Part shown: piece by piece, positions 35,291 to 46,754 of the stretch
How positions within the stretch are numbered: the stretch's first letter is position 1
Layout: each line of letters opens with the position of its first letter
Assembly (NCBI GenBank): GCA_037178975.1
Contig: JASJZH010000001.1
Location: forward strand, 5,130,501-5,194,500
Source of the DNA: Oscheius tipulae
Taxonomy: Eukaryota; Nematoda; Chromadorea; Rhabditida; Rhabditidae
Direction: 5' to 3'
Length of the DNA stretch: 64,000 bases
Position numbers and translations under genes: made by a program
Notes under the pieces: generated by a model
What the model was told of the DNA's origin: nothing
Database searches by the model: none
Seen by the model: only the letters and a program-made list of their open reading frames with translations

Positions 35291-38173
35291 ATGCGCGCGA
35301 GTTCAAACGAAAGAAATTGTTTTTTTCGTTCCCCTATTTCTGTTCTCCAAGCATCCTTCCCACTAAACTAATTGTTTTCAGGCTTCAATAGTTTGGCAGC
35401 AGCCAGGAGAAACGATATCTTTTCTATCCCAGAAAAAAGGTCCGTGCTCATCTTTTGCATATGCCCTCTATTTCAGATTGCAATGGCGCTGCAACAGAGA
35501 CGAGCACAAATTTCTCCTGCAATGGCATCTAGGATACAATTTGAAGAGACTCGTTGCTGTAGCAGCACAATGAAAACTGCAGCTACACATCAGGCTTGTT
35601 TTTGTGTGTACTAGTTTAGCTCAATTCCTTTCAGATAATTGACCATGGAGAAGATAATCACACGGCTGAAGAGTTTACAAAGAACGAAATAGAGACAGGA
35701 GCTTGGTGGAGACATCTCGTAGCCGGAGGTGTGGCCGGCTGTATCAGCAGAACGTGTACAGCTCCTTTTGATCGTCTCAAGATATATATGCAAGTCAGTT
35801 CTTTTCGGTTTTCCAGATGGATTTTTCTGTTCAGGTGAATCCCACGAAATCCGGCCTTTTCGTCTGTATGCACCGACTTCATGCCGAAGGCGGTCTCCGT
35901 TCGTTTTGGCGAGGAAACGGAATCAGCGTTGTCAAAATCGGCCCAGAGTCGGCCATCAAATTCATGGCCTACGAGCAATGCAAACGTCTAATTCAAGAAT
36001 ACAAAGGTGGCGCAGAGTTGACAGTGCTAGAACGATTTACAGCTGGATCTACAGGTTTCTTTCATTCTTTCTCAAGAAAAATACTGATTCAGCCGGAGCC
36101 ATATCTCAAACAATCGTCTATCCGCTGGAAGTGATGAAAACGCGTTTGGCACTCAGAAGAACCGGCCAACTCGATCACGGAATCTACTACTTTGCCGCCA
36201 AAATGTACAGCAAAGAAGGAATCGTCGTCTTCTACAAAGGATTCATTCCAAATCTGCTTGGAATCATCCCCTATGCTGGATTTGATCTGGCCGTTTACGA
36301 GACATTGAAGAATTTATACAAAAGAAGACATCCAGGTGAGACTTGTTCGTATTTAGAAGTAAATATCTATTCTCTACTGTTTTTGATCTTTTTATTTGGA
36401 ATAGCCTGGTTGAAAACAATTTATGTTCACTGCCGCACCGGCATGTAGATCCCATACAACCAAGGAGTAAAAATAACAATGAAAAATTGTTACAAACAAC
36501 GGCGACGTCTTATTTTCCAGCAGTCGCTTCAGCAGCACGTCTGGCCACGGAACGTTTTCCGACCATAGCCGTGAATCCAGTCTTGATAGCGGAGACGGAG
36601 CATCGTGATCCGCAACTGGCGCATTGGAGGAAGAACAAACGGGTATCACGCGTGAGCTGGGTATCCGGGGAGCGGCAAGTGTGGCACATCACGTATTCTT
36701 CTGTAAGAGAAGTAGATACTAGGGAGAATGAACGGACTCACTAATGTATTTGCGAAGTACACTTTCGAAATGTTTTTGCTGGAATCGTCCTTTCACGATC
36801 AGGCAGTTGTTGCCGTCAATCGAGCCAGTTGTACCTGAAATTTTAATACTTGCCATACTACTTTTAGTTTGTAACGTGACTTATACAATAAACAACCTGA
36901 AATTGAGTTGTTTGTGAGTTGAAACCTAGAAGAAAAGTAGATTAGAACGAACCCATTTCGGCCATGAGGAATTGAAGAACATGCTTGTCCTGACGCTTCA
37001 TCAGGCGGCAAATCTCGGCAAAGTTGGAGAAGGCCGTTTTCTTACTGCCAGCACGGGCAACCTCCGGCGGTTTCATCGCGAACTTCTTCTTTTCTCCCGA
37101 CAATTCGGGATTTTTCTCCCTCATAATGTTGAAGACCAACGTGAGACATTCGTCGTAGGTGTAGTCGGGCCATGGACGGCTGGCATCGATCAAGTTGCGA
37201 GCACCGATTCCAATTCCAAGATCTGCCGGTCCATCGGCCTTCTTTTCTTCCGGCTCCTCGACGGCTGTTTTGGTCTTCTTCTTTTTTTTCTTCTCCCCCA
37301 AATTCAGTTCGTCTGAAGACAACTTGCGAAGGCAAATGGTAAAATTACCCAAATCGTTGGCGGCGCCTTCAGCAGCAAGTTCACCCCCTTCTTCATCGTC
37401 CAACAAGATCTTGGTCTTCTTCTTCTTTTTCTTCTCCAAATTGAGATCCTGGAAATTGGCGAAATTCAAAAATTCTCAGTTGTATTGAAACGTTCCTCTC
37501 CTTATTTTATGTAACGATTAGGCAGACACGCTAGCACCTTTGAAAAAATAACTTACAAGATCCTCGTCGGTCATTTTCAGCAGTTAGATACAATAAAGTG
37601 ATGCAAGGAAGACTTCTTGTTCGTAAACACGGAGCGGACCCTGAAACATAGGCGTGTCAGTAGTATGCAAGGGATGCAGAGAAGTCAGATTCGCTGCGAG
37701 ACACATCACAGTGCTTTGACTTGAAAGAAACGGGTGAAAGGGGTAGGATACAGTAGATAAAAATACTTTTGAAGGGAACCGAACACTAAAACAGCTTTGT
37801 TTTCAGAGCAAGCCGAGCCCGGAGTACTCGGTCTTCTAGCCTGTGGAACGGTAAGCTCGACTATTGGGCAGCTAGCCAGTTACCCACTTGCACTTGTGAG
37901 AACACGTCTTCAAGCCAAAGGTAACCGTTTTTTGTTCAAAATAACGTAGTTTTAGCAATAAGCCGTGATAAAGCAGACTCAATGTTTGGCCAATTTCGAG
38001 CCATATTGAAGCAGGACGGCTTCTTGGGTCTATATCGCGGCATCACACCTAATTTTATGAAGGTTAGTAGGTTTTTGTTTCTCGCAACACAATTTTAGGT
38101 AATTCCCGCCGTGAGCATCAGTTATGTCGTCTACGAGACAGTAAGAAAACAACTCGGCGTCACAATGTCGTAG
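35291..38173 (+). CDS. SLC25A24: SCaMC-type mitochondrial ATP-Mg/phosphate carrier without EF-hands
   Basis: Inner-membrane carrier of the SLC25A24/25/23 group. The carrier part is complete: [20 protein letters not shown] with signature [26 protein letters not shown]; repeat 2 [18 protein letters not shown] with [20 protein letters not shown]; repeat 3 [18 protein letters not shown] with [20 protein letters not shown]; end LGVTMS. Proposed exons: 35291 (MRASSNERN), [38 protein letters not shown], then IIDHGEDN joined by in-phase introns. That N-terminal part is short and tentative. Calcium-regulated SCaMCs carry about 150 residues of EF-hands here, and only 340 bp separate this start from IIDHGEDN. 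The intron 36336-37806 contains the whole eIF2-beta gene on the other strand. Confidence 0.9.
36510..37574 (-). CDS. EIF2S2: Translation initiation factor eIF2 subunit beta, nested in carrier intron
   Basis: Beta subunit of the eIF2 ternary complex that brings initiator Met-tRNA to the 40S ribosome; the lysine blocks bind eIF2B and eIF5. Exon 1 (37557-37574) encodes MTDEDL; exon 2 starts at DLNLE followed by a lysine block. A second lysine block ([10 protein letters not shown]) follows; the third is missing compared with most animals. The core has [40 protein letters not shown] and [11 protein letters not shown], then the zinc ribbon [11 protein letters not shown]...CASCGSRC. It ends [17 protein letters not shown] at 36512. 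The gene lies entirely within intron 36336-37806 of the SCaMC gene, antisense. The exon around 36800-36840 (Gly-Thr-Thr-Gly-Ser side) completes the fold. Confidence 0.96.
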
Positions 38174-38630
38174 CTATTAAAACGTTCCATTACATCTAGT
38201 AGTTCCATCAACATTTTCATCCCATTTTACTGATTTTCTTTCAACCAGTTGCTGATTTGAAGAAATGTTTTTCGAATGAATCTTTTTCTTTTCACTGGAT
38301 AGCAGTTAGTCTGCCGGGAAAACAAAGAAAGCTCATAGTAGGGTCTGGACAAGTAGTGAGTTGCGGTATAATTTAGTCATTTACATGGAAACATCATAAG
38401 AAATTGCCATGACTCGTCGTCTTGCAAAACCAAACGAAATAATGGTCGCTGAAACAAGGATTGGAGTAGGAATTTAGAGGAGAAGCAGAAACAACGGAAA
38501 AATGATAGGGACTTTTTCAAAAGTTGGCTTTCCCGCGCGCATTATTGCGTATCAGCGCCAAAAGACACGCAACTTTGCGAAAAAGTCACCAGGCTCTTCG
38601 ACTATAAGCTTCGGACATCGGACAGAACAA

Positions 38631-38656
38631 CGGACATTTTGCCTCAGTTCACAGCT
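38631..38656 (+). repeat. Duplicated fragment of the C-type lectin pseudogene
   Basis: The stretch CGGACATTTTGCCTCAGT and following bases match 39181-39206 of the lectin pseudogene with one mismatch. A second, shorter copy existed or was moved here. Confidence 0.6.
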
Positions 38657-38696
38657 GTGTTTCGTGTACATCTGGAAGTGGTTTTTATGGCTGACC

Positions 38697-38849
38697 TCTC
38701 TCTTACTAAAGCGCAACGGTGTCTGTCTGTGTGTTTGTGTGTGTACGTGGCTGAGACGCAGGGGACACTGCCGCTGGCCCTTGCACCGCGACTATTATTT
38801 TAGAAGCAGCGCAGCTGCTTGGGACAGCGAAGCCATAGGAGTCGGCTAA
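38697..38849 (+). mobile_element. Complete short Helitron-like element, copy D
   Basis: 153 bp. The 5' end TCTCTCTTACTAAAGCGCAA leads into a TGTCTGTCTGTGTG/GTGTGTGT tract. The 3' end GCGAAGCCATAGGAGTCGGC has AGCC (38831-38834) pairing with GGCT (38844-38847), ends CTAA and is followed by T. There are no terminal inverted repeats and no coding capacity. It is the best-preserved member of the family and shares its 5' end with 11319. Confidence 0.65.
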
Positions 38850-39034
38850 TGACAATATAAAAGTTAGTGCTTATCCTGCTCCACAACCAAGAATATTGTC
38901 CCACCGCAAGACTACATTTTTAATTCGAAAGACACACGTGAACTCGTGTATAAAAGATGTTACATCTGGGACAGTTTAACCTTTTATTACTGCTGTCAGT
39001 TATAGAGAGATATTCGGACCATTCCGAGAAAAAT

Positions 39035-39385
39035 ATGTGGCTCGGCGGTTTGGTGCTCCTTCTCCTCGTCTCTTTTAAACAATCCACTTGTCCGCCAGGG
39101 AGTTCCCGATCTGACCGATGCTACATGTTCCTATCCAATGCGAAACCTTTTGCCCGTGCAGAGTAGTTTTGTACAAACGACGGACATTTTGCCTCAGTCC
39201 ACAGCAAAGCTGATGACGACTTCCTGGCCGGTTCGTAACTCATTAGAACAAAGTCTCTCCAGCCATGTTGCTGCCGCCTTTTTGGATAGGCGCTAAGAGC
39301 TACGACACGGCTAACTATACTTGGAACGATAGTAGTCCAATGGATTACAGCAACTGGTAGACAGGCCAATCATACATTCCAAACA
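39035..39385 (+). pseudogene. C-type lectin domain gene, decayed
   Basis: It starts MWLGGLVLLLLVSF (signal peptide), then TCPPGSSRSDRCYMFLSN and FARAE. A one-base slip follows, and the frame resumes FCTNDGHFASVHSKADDDFL, the classic first half of a C-type lectin domain. After a stop and another shift comes FWIGAKSYDTANYTWNDSS and PMDYSNW, the second half. The conserved WIG and W-x-D-x-S-x-x-x-Y-x-N-W patterns are clear, but the stops and frameshifts exclude a functional lectin unless unannotated introns remove them, and I see no suitable splice sites for all of them. Confidence 0.8.
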
Positions 39386-41991
39386 CGAACAAGTTTGTTG
39401 AATCTTTTTCCGTAAGATGGACATACGTTACGTTAATGTAGTACTGCAAGTTGATACATTCAGAAGTCAATCCAAGCGTACCAGTTCGCCTGTGTGGTCG
39501 ACCACCTCACTCCCACTTGAAGTTTGTCCCATCTCATCGGCACCCACTTGTGCCTAAACCTACACGGGTAATAATGATCGGACAAGGAAAAATCTCAGTC
39601 TGTGAGGGGATCTGTAGTATACATTCTCAATTGTGCTGACTGCAAGTGTTACCGAGTAAGAAGTGACTCGACAAGAAAGTTGCTCTTTAGATCTTATGAT
39701 AGTCTCTCCTTTTGGCCTGACAATACTCAGGCTGTTTACACAAACTTTATTAATTTGCCAGAGTTTTGAAATGTTTCAGGTTATGTTCAGGGCTTAGGTG
39801 AACTGGCTGTGATGCAGCTAATCTCGGACTACGACGACGCTTAATTCGGCACTTGGACTCTGATTGGGAAAAACGACATCAAGGCCATTTTTTTTTTAGA
39901 AAGAGCCCGACTTTTTTTCTACAGTAGAACTGTCAATTGAAGTATAAATCTGCTATCTTGACAAGGTGGAAAGGTATTCAAAGAAAAAGTTGCTGAAAAG
40001 TCCGGTGTTCTTGGCGAGTCTAAAGTACTCGAGCCCTCCTACTAATATAATATTCCGTCGTCTGATTATCACTGATACCTTAGTCATTGAGTAGACGACG
40101 CTTAATTAGGTGGACGGAGAGAATCGAACCAAATTAGCAGGTAGAGGTGTAACAATATTCATTCTGTTCCCATTCAATATCGTGTTTGGTTTACTAATAA
40201 GCCGACTGTCTAGTTCCTCGATAGTTCTCCCACTTTTTCTTCATCATACTTTTTTCCCCCTCCCCGGGCCACTACCTTCTCTTCTCCCAACACTATATAT
40301 CTGTTCAAGAAGAACTTTATTATCCAATAGATCTTCACAGGCAAGCAAAAGACAACACGAAACTCAATAGAGCCTTTCGTACCCGACCTGTTTCCCTTCG
40401 ATAACTTCTCTTCTTGTGACGGAGCTGTCTCAATCTGGCTGTCATGGCAACATCGTCGCGGCGAAACGATCGAAGTAAAAGGAACGATTCCGAGTAGCAC
40501 CTTTGTCCCATTTCAGATGGGTTTCCTGTTTGTTCATTAGATCCGAGCTCTGAATGAGACACTTCTCCCACTCCCAAATTCCTATTCAACGAAGAAGAGC
40601 CTATTAAACCGACTGCCTGCAACAAGGAAGGAAATGTCCCAGGCTTTTTCGAGACTCTTTACTTGCTAGACGCCATTCTGCTAATTGTTCCTTGGTGTCT
40701 ACTGGTCTAGTTTAAAGACTTCAGACGAGCTGTTGACCCATACTTTCAATGTTTCCTTCAGCCGGAGATTGGTCTTCTTAGGAGAAACTTCAGAGAACGA
40801 AGCAAATGAACGCGGCTGCTTCTAATGGCTGTTTGCAAGAAGAAGGGCGAGAGAGTTTCCTTCACTTATCTCAACATTCTCATCTTTCTAAGAATCTCAT
40901 GCTATTGTGTAGGTCATTCCTTTGAAAGATTTTTCAATGATTCCCAGTTAGCTGAACAGTCCATTTCTCATTTCGAACATCAACTTCAGATTCAAGCCTT
41001 TTTAACCCCTGTATTTTGATCCTCACAAGGAACATTCTCTTTCTCCAAAAAAACATCCAAGACAGTTGAGTTAACAAAGGTTTCAATCATCAATAGCTGA
41101 ATCCGAGTTATTGAAAGAAACCTGGAAAATCAGGGCTCAATTATCCAGTGCAGCTGGAAAGCATGTGAGATCTCTCTCTAGGCTTGTTATGCTATCGAGA
41201 GTCTCGTTACCACAGCTGCCCGCTCACTCTTTCTCCCACAGACGGCGCGAGAGTGCGCGCACTCGAGACCCGGTCAGAGACGCAGATTAGCCATGGCCTT
41301 TCCCAGATCTTTTTGGAGCTGTTCCCTATAGGAAATTGGTCCTTTGAATGGAATAAATCAAATTGGAGGAACAGGTGTTGATTTCGCAATGCGCCCCCCG
41401 AAGGCTTGAACAGCAGCAGCAGGAGCTCACACACATGGACGGCCGCCCACTCTATCGATCCGAGCGCATTCCCAACCACTTCTTGTATACTTTATTCACG
41501 TTTTTCCAGCTGACAATGGTCTCTGATCGAGAGAATCAAGCATCCTCTGGGCTGGTTGTAATTTCGAGAGGCGGCCGTGACTTGGACGGGTCCCCTGCCC
41601 CTCAAAATTTATGGATTTCCCATACTTTCCCGGCCATTTTCCTCTACAAAACAGTGCTGTTTCTATCTCTCTTCCCTAGCTCTGTTCCTAGTTTTTCGCG
41701 CAAAGATAGCAGAATGACCTTGAAAACTTGGAAGACTAGTTTTTTTTTCAAAGAAGATATGAGTTTAGTCTGAATCTTTCTATTACCTAGGGGAACTAGC
41801 AGTTTTCCCTGCAAATAAGGCTGACCTTCCCTTGTTTACGCAATATTTCGTCTTTCGCCACTTCACATTTTCCATATCTCTGTGAGAAAACATGTTCAAG
41901 CCGCTTATCCACTAATCCAATTTCTTCCAGTCATTTCCGATCTTCCTTTCCTCTTCCAAATCTTTAATTTTATAGATTTTTCACACAAACG
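39386..41991. other. 2.6-kb stretch without recognisable genes
   Basis: Upstream region of macoilin. There are several modest open frames (40110-40370, 41363-41773) with low-complexity or no family resemblance. A GC-rich patch with CpG-containing words near 41220-41290 could be a promoter. Confidence 0.4.
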
Positions 41992-44900
41992 ATGCAAAAA
42001 CGCGTCGGAAGACCGGTAGATCAGTTGTTAAAACGAAAGACACTCAAGAGGCCACGTTTTCCGGAGATCAACAAGGATGGGTTCGTTTTTTTATTTTTTT
42101 ATTGACTTGTGAAAAGAATTGTGTCGAGGGTCTGTAACATCATTCTTCGACGACGAAGATCGACTTCCTTGTGAGAGAATGACTATCTTTACGAGTTTTT
42201 CATTCCAAAAATGTAGGCAGAGTATGCCAATTTTTGATCACTATGGAAACAGACTGTTCATATAAGGTTTAAGAAGTCCTGGAAGACACAAAGCCACACC
42301 AATCCTCTTTAAATTCTAAACAAGAATGATATTACAGAGCTTCGATGCCGATGGAGTACGTCCGACTCGGACTGATGTGGCTGTCGGTGGTCGGTCTGGA
42401 TCTCTGTACCGGTATCCGGTTCGAACTCTTCTGGCCCTTCATCGTCATCTGTCGGCTCGGCTGGGCAGCCTTCAACAAGGACAAGAACATCATGGTTACT
42501 CTGGCCAACACTAATACTTCGGTCAGTCACTTACCAATTCATTTCAAAAGCATTTTCAGCACATGTCCATGCTTTTCGTGTGCGTAACAGCCACGGCAGA
42601 TCTGATCTGTTATCTTTTTATACCCCTGCAGTGGATCATTTTCTTGTCCTGTACATACGTGTGGATCAGCTGTTTATGGGCCAGCTATGGAGGCTTTCTC
42701 ATAGCGCTCTCCACATTAACATGTGAGTTTTAAGAATTTAAAATAGAAAAGATTTTTCAGCGGAGAGGTCGAAAGCAGCGCCGTTGTTAATGACGACAGG
42801 AATGATAATATTCTTCGAGTATTTTGTCCGACAACGGTGTGACATAACTACCCAAGAGAGCGATAATCTAATAAGTATTTTCCTTAAAGGACAAGGTGGG
42901 TCTGAAACCTTGTTGAAGAGAGAAACTGCATTCAGGGTGCGACTTCATACAGAGTCCGAAGAGTCTTCCGAGCGGTCTCAACAGCTTTTTCGGGGCGCAT
43001 TGCATCGGCTATCCGTTCATTTTGATCTCAATGAGCTTCCGATACTTTTTACGGTAGGTCACTCTTTTCTCTTTTCATTTCCAGTCAGTCCAAGGGATTC
43101 ACAGATTTTTCGTAAGCAAAGTTTGTTCTGGAGCATAGCATTACTTTCGTAACAGTTCTTAATGGCAACTGGTCTACTAGGTTCATCTTCAAAAGACTAA
43201 TTCAAGTACTTTTATCTAAGCTTCGTTCCCACCCTCAGGTTTTTTAAAACGGTTTTTGCACTCTCCATGGTAACGCCGGCAATGAAAAACTTGAAAGCAC
43301 CTGTGTGTTGTCGTAAGGCGTCCTAACTGTTAGATTTCTCAAAACTTCCTCGATAAAAAGAGAGAGGGATCCTTTCCGAGACTACAGAATCGTGTCCGAT
43401 TGAATGTCAAATAACGCGTCGCCAGCCTTTGTCTCTTCTCTTTCTGAGTCAACCTGGCTGCCGCCTCAATGCTTCTTATACTGATGTTTTCCCTGACTGG
43501 AAAGTGCAGACCGCCCATCAGTTCTGCTCCCTCTTTCCTCTCCATATAGCCAATTAGACCAGTCGAAAGTAGACTGTTAGCTGGAGACCATTCTCAAGCC
43601 ATATTTTCTCAGAAAGAAAGTGTATCATTTTGAAAAAATTCTCTGTTATAACGTGATACTAATAGGAAGGATCTCTAGTCCCGGAGAAATCCCTGGCTGA
43701 TTACCTGGGATCATCCTGGCGCACTCCAGCTGAATGATGTTACTCGAGCCTCTTTGCCAATTGAATAAAAACTTTTTTTTCCAGAGAGTGGTCGATAAAA
43801 CGTCGAGAGTCGAAAGTCTCTCGACGGAACGAACAGTTCGTCAAAGTTCTGACGGAGGCCTTGCCGGCCACCTACGAGGGACCGAGGGACTATTCTATAC
43901 GACAACCTATACCAGAAGAAGGTCAATCTTTGTCTCTTTTTGTTCTAACCTGACCTATAGAATGCGAGGTGCTTGGGCCTAACTTCGATTTACAACCAAT
44001 GCTCATGGCACCGCCCCCGACGAACGGGACAAACGTGAGGAAGATCTCAAAGTCGAACGGGATGCGAAATCGACAGCCTTCGAAGAGCAAGCAGAATGCA
44101 ACACCGCCGGCGGTGAAAGGGGCGAGGAGAGGGGCAGACGAGGGCTACGACGAGGATTCGGACGGTGAGTATTCCGGCTCGGATAAGTTATCTTGACAAG
44201 GGTCTTTTATGGTACATGAACGGATTGTCAGTTTCTCTCAGAGGCCGAGTAATTACTGTAGACAATACAAAACTTGCATCCAATTATAGCGTTTGTCATA
44301 TCACAGTGTTATGTGCCCAACAATTACTTTGGAATGCTACACAGTACCCAATTACTAAGAAAGAGTGAAACTACTAGGCAAAGTTGTCCATCTATCATAA
44401 ATGTGTCCTCGGCGGTTATCCCTGAACACTCTAATACTCTTGTAATCTGGACCACACTTTTGAAGGCTTTGAACTTAATCAGAGCTTGTATTTAAAACGA
44501 CTCTCGGGAAGCATCTCCAAATTAGCCATTGTTAGGTGAAGTAGAACGCCATGATGTTCCATGACAGGAGTCGGGTTGTGGAAAAAAGCAGAACCTGTTC
44601 CTCGGAAAGACTACAGTTCATGTTAATTTTTCCAGATTTCAACGAGAGTGATGATCGAGCCAGTTCACAAACAACTGTCGGCTCGTTATTTTGGATGCGA
44701 CCATTCGAATGGCTCTTTCAACTGCTCGGCTGGGTGTTTTCAACCCCGTCTGCGTTACCGGAAAGAGCTGAAGAAGAGACTCAAGACACCGGAATCGACG
44801 AGTACAAGAAGACTCTTCGGAATGGTGATCTAAATCGAAATCGAACAGGCACAACATCGGGGCCGAGGAGTTCGAGACGGCCGAAGGACAAACCGAAAGA

Positions 44901-46231
44901 GAAGGTCATCACAGCACAGCCTATCGAACGAGAAAAGGACATTTCCCTGCACATGAATGGCGGACCGAAAGCTCCAGAAACTCGGGATAGTAGTCGAGAT
45001 ACAAGTCTGTCAACGAACGCCACCTCGAGAATCTCGTAGGTTTTTTTTCCATTTTTGGAATTTTTGTTTTGAATTAAAGCCAACCTTGTTGATCAGTTTC
45101 AAATGAACCGCAGATCGGATCAGTAACGTCTTTCAGTGTTTCAATGGAAGTTGAACGCCTCAAGTCTGACATGAATCATCTTCGGAATGCCGAACAAGAT
45201 GCAAAGCTACAATTGGTTGCGGCTCGGAACACCGAGAATCAGCTACGAAGTGAAAATACGAACTTGAAGGCGTCGATGGATCGAGCGGAGAATCGGTGAG
45301 TGGAAGACCCCAGTATGACAGAATTACGAAATTGATCGGAAGAACAATCCAAATTTTAGAATCAAAACACTCGAGAAACAAAGAGATGGTAACGTATCGA
45401 ACATGACACAACTGGAGAAGAAGTACGCCGAGCTGCTGAACAAGAAGAACGATGTCGAGAGGGAGCTGAATGCCGAACGGAAAGCTCGGAAAGAAGACGG
45501 TGGACGCAAGGAACAAACTAATGAACAGTTCCGTGAAAGAGAACGTGAACAGGAGGCCATGATCGAGCATCTGAAACACGAATCTGTCACGAGAGAAGAC
45601 CGCATGATGTCCATTCAGAAGGAAATGTACGAGCTGCGAAAGTACAGAGATAGCGAAGTCACGGTACTTTTCATATTTTTCAACATTAAAGAAGACTTTT
45701 AAGGAACGAGAAGAAGAAATTCGCAGTTTGAAGGCGAGGGTCTTGGATCTCGAAAAGTCTCTTCAGTCGGAGAACAAACTGAAGCAGGATCTCTTCCGCG
45801 CGCTTGGCGACGCTCGCACTCACAATGCTCAACTGGAAGACAAGCTTCGGACGAATCACGAACTGGCGGTCAATGTCCATCATCCGGTCTCTAACTCCGA
45901 AAAGGCTTCTCCCACACAACATCAACAACAAAGTGTCCAACAGCCTCCTCCCTACAACATGATCATGCAGCAGCAGTCCAAGTGCAGCGACGTGAGCATC
46001 ACTTCTCCCTATCTGTGAGTTAACAAAAAATGTTCAAAAGAAATCTGTGGCAGTTTCAGCTACACGGCCATGCATCAGCACCATTCGTCTCCTACCGGTG
46101 AACATCTGCTCTTCGAACAGTCGAGCTCCCCTTCTCTGCTCTCGAACCTCCAAGGCACTCTCCACGATCCTCTTCTGGCCACCCGAATGGGTAAATTCGG
46201 CGCACCAGCCAATCCAGCCCGTATCAACTAA
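41992..46231 (+). CDS. MACO1: Macoilin (TMEM57/MACO-1)
   Basis: ER/nuclear-envelope multi-pass protein of neurons, which regulates excitability in worms. Start MQKRVGRPVDQLLKRKTLKR. Membrane exons: MEYVRLGLMWLSVVGLDLCT with RFELFWPFIVICRLGWAAFN (42338 on), MLFVCVTATADLICYLFIPL with WIIFLSCTYVWISCLWASYG, the MTTGMIIFFEYFV exon, and FFGAHCIGYPFILISMSFRY. The cytosolic part has RRNEQFVKVLTEALPA, a basic/acidic linker, a membrane-associated segment MRPFEWLFQLLGWVF, then coiled coils from 45140 (MEVERLKSDMNHLRNAEQDA). The C-terminus is the diagnostic QPPPYNMIMQQQS...LSNLQGTLHDPLLATRMGKF and ends at 46231. Domain order matches the family throughout. Introns 43060-43785 and 44165-44635 are larger but show no nested gene. 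Confidence 0.94.
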
Positions 46232-46754
46232 GACCCTCCCTCCTCCCCTCCTGTATCTAATAGTCTCTCTATCTCTTTTCAACCACAGCTTTTCAACCCC
46301 TTCTACCGGATCTCATTATACGGTTCTCCACCCCTCCCACTACAAAATGGTTTCCCAGTTCCTCTTTTCCCCGTTTCTTAGTTTTCCACCCTTTTTTTCG
46401 GTGTTGTTCACAGGCTTAGGATGTCCCTTATACTACGTGGTGTAGATTATAGCAGCTGGAACTGTTGTTGCTCACAACAGAACCTTTCCCACTATCTCTC
46501 TCAGCGCAGCTATATTTATTGTTGTTCGGCCTCACTTTTTCTGTGAGTGCAGAGCAAGAAAATGAAAAGTTTTGTGCAGAATCGGTCATTGTTTTTGTGT
46601 GAAAGAAAGAGTTAACACTGTCCTGACTGAGCTACCTAATCGATAATTTCATTAAATCCAGAAAATTATTCAGAGACCACTTTTTTGCAACAATTGCCTC
46701 AGAGAGAGAGATAGAGAGATAAGATAGTGCGATCGCCTTGTTCAAGAGCCATCT
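46232..46754. other. Short intergenic stretch
   Basis: 523 bp between macoilin and the zinc-finger gene, both on the plus strand. A GA-rich tract lies at 46698-46722; otherwise I see nothing. Confidence 0.5.

Larger units (their letters stand above)
38174..39034. other. Intergenic stretch with repeat insertions
   Basis: 3' flank of the carrier gene, a small duplicated lectin fragment (38631-38656) and a short Helitron-like element (38697-38849). No intact gene. Confidence 0.5.

Noticed and set aside
41363-41773. Frame with a short glutamine run upstream of macoilin
   Set aside because: No family resemblance, and macoilin has a satisfactory start at 41992.
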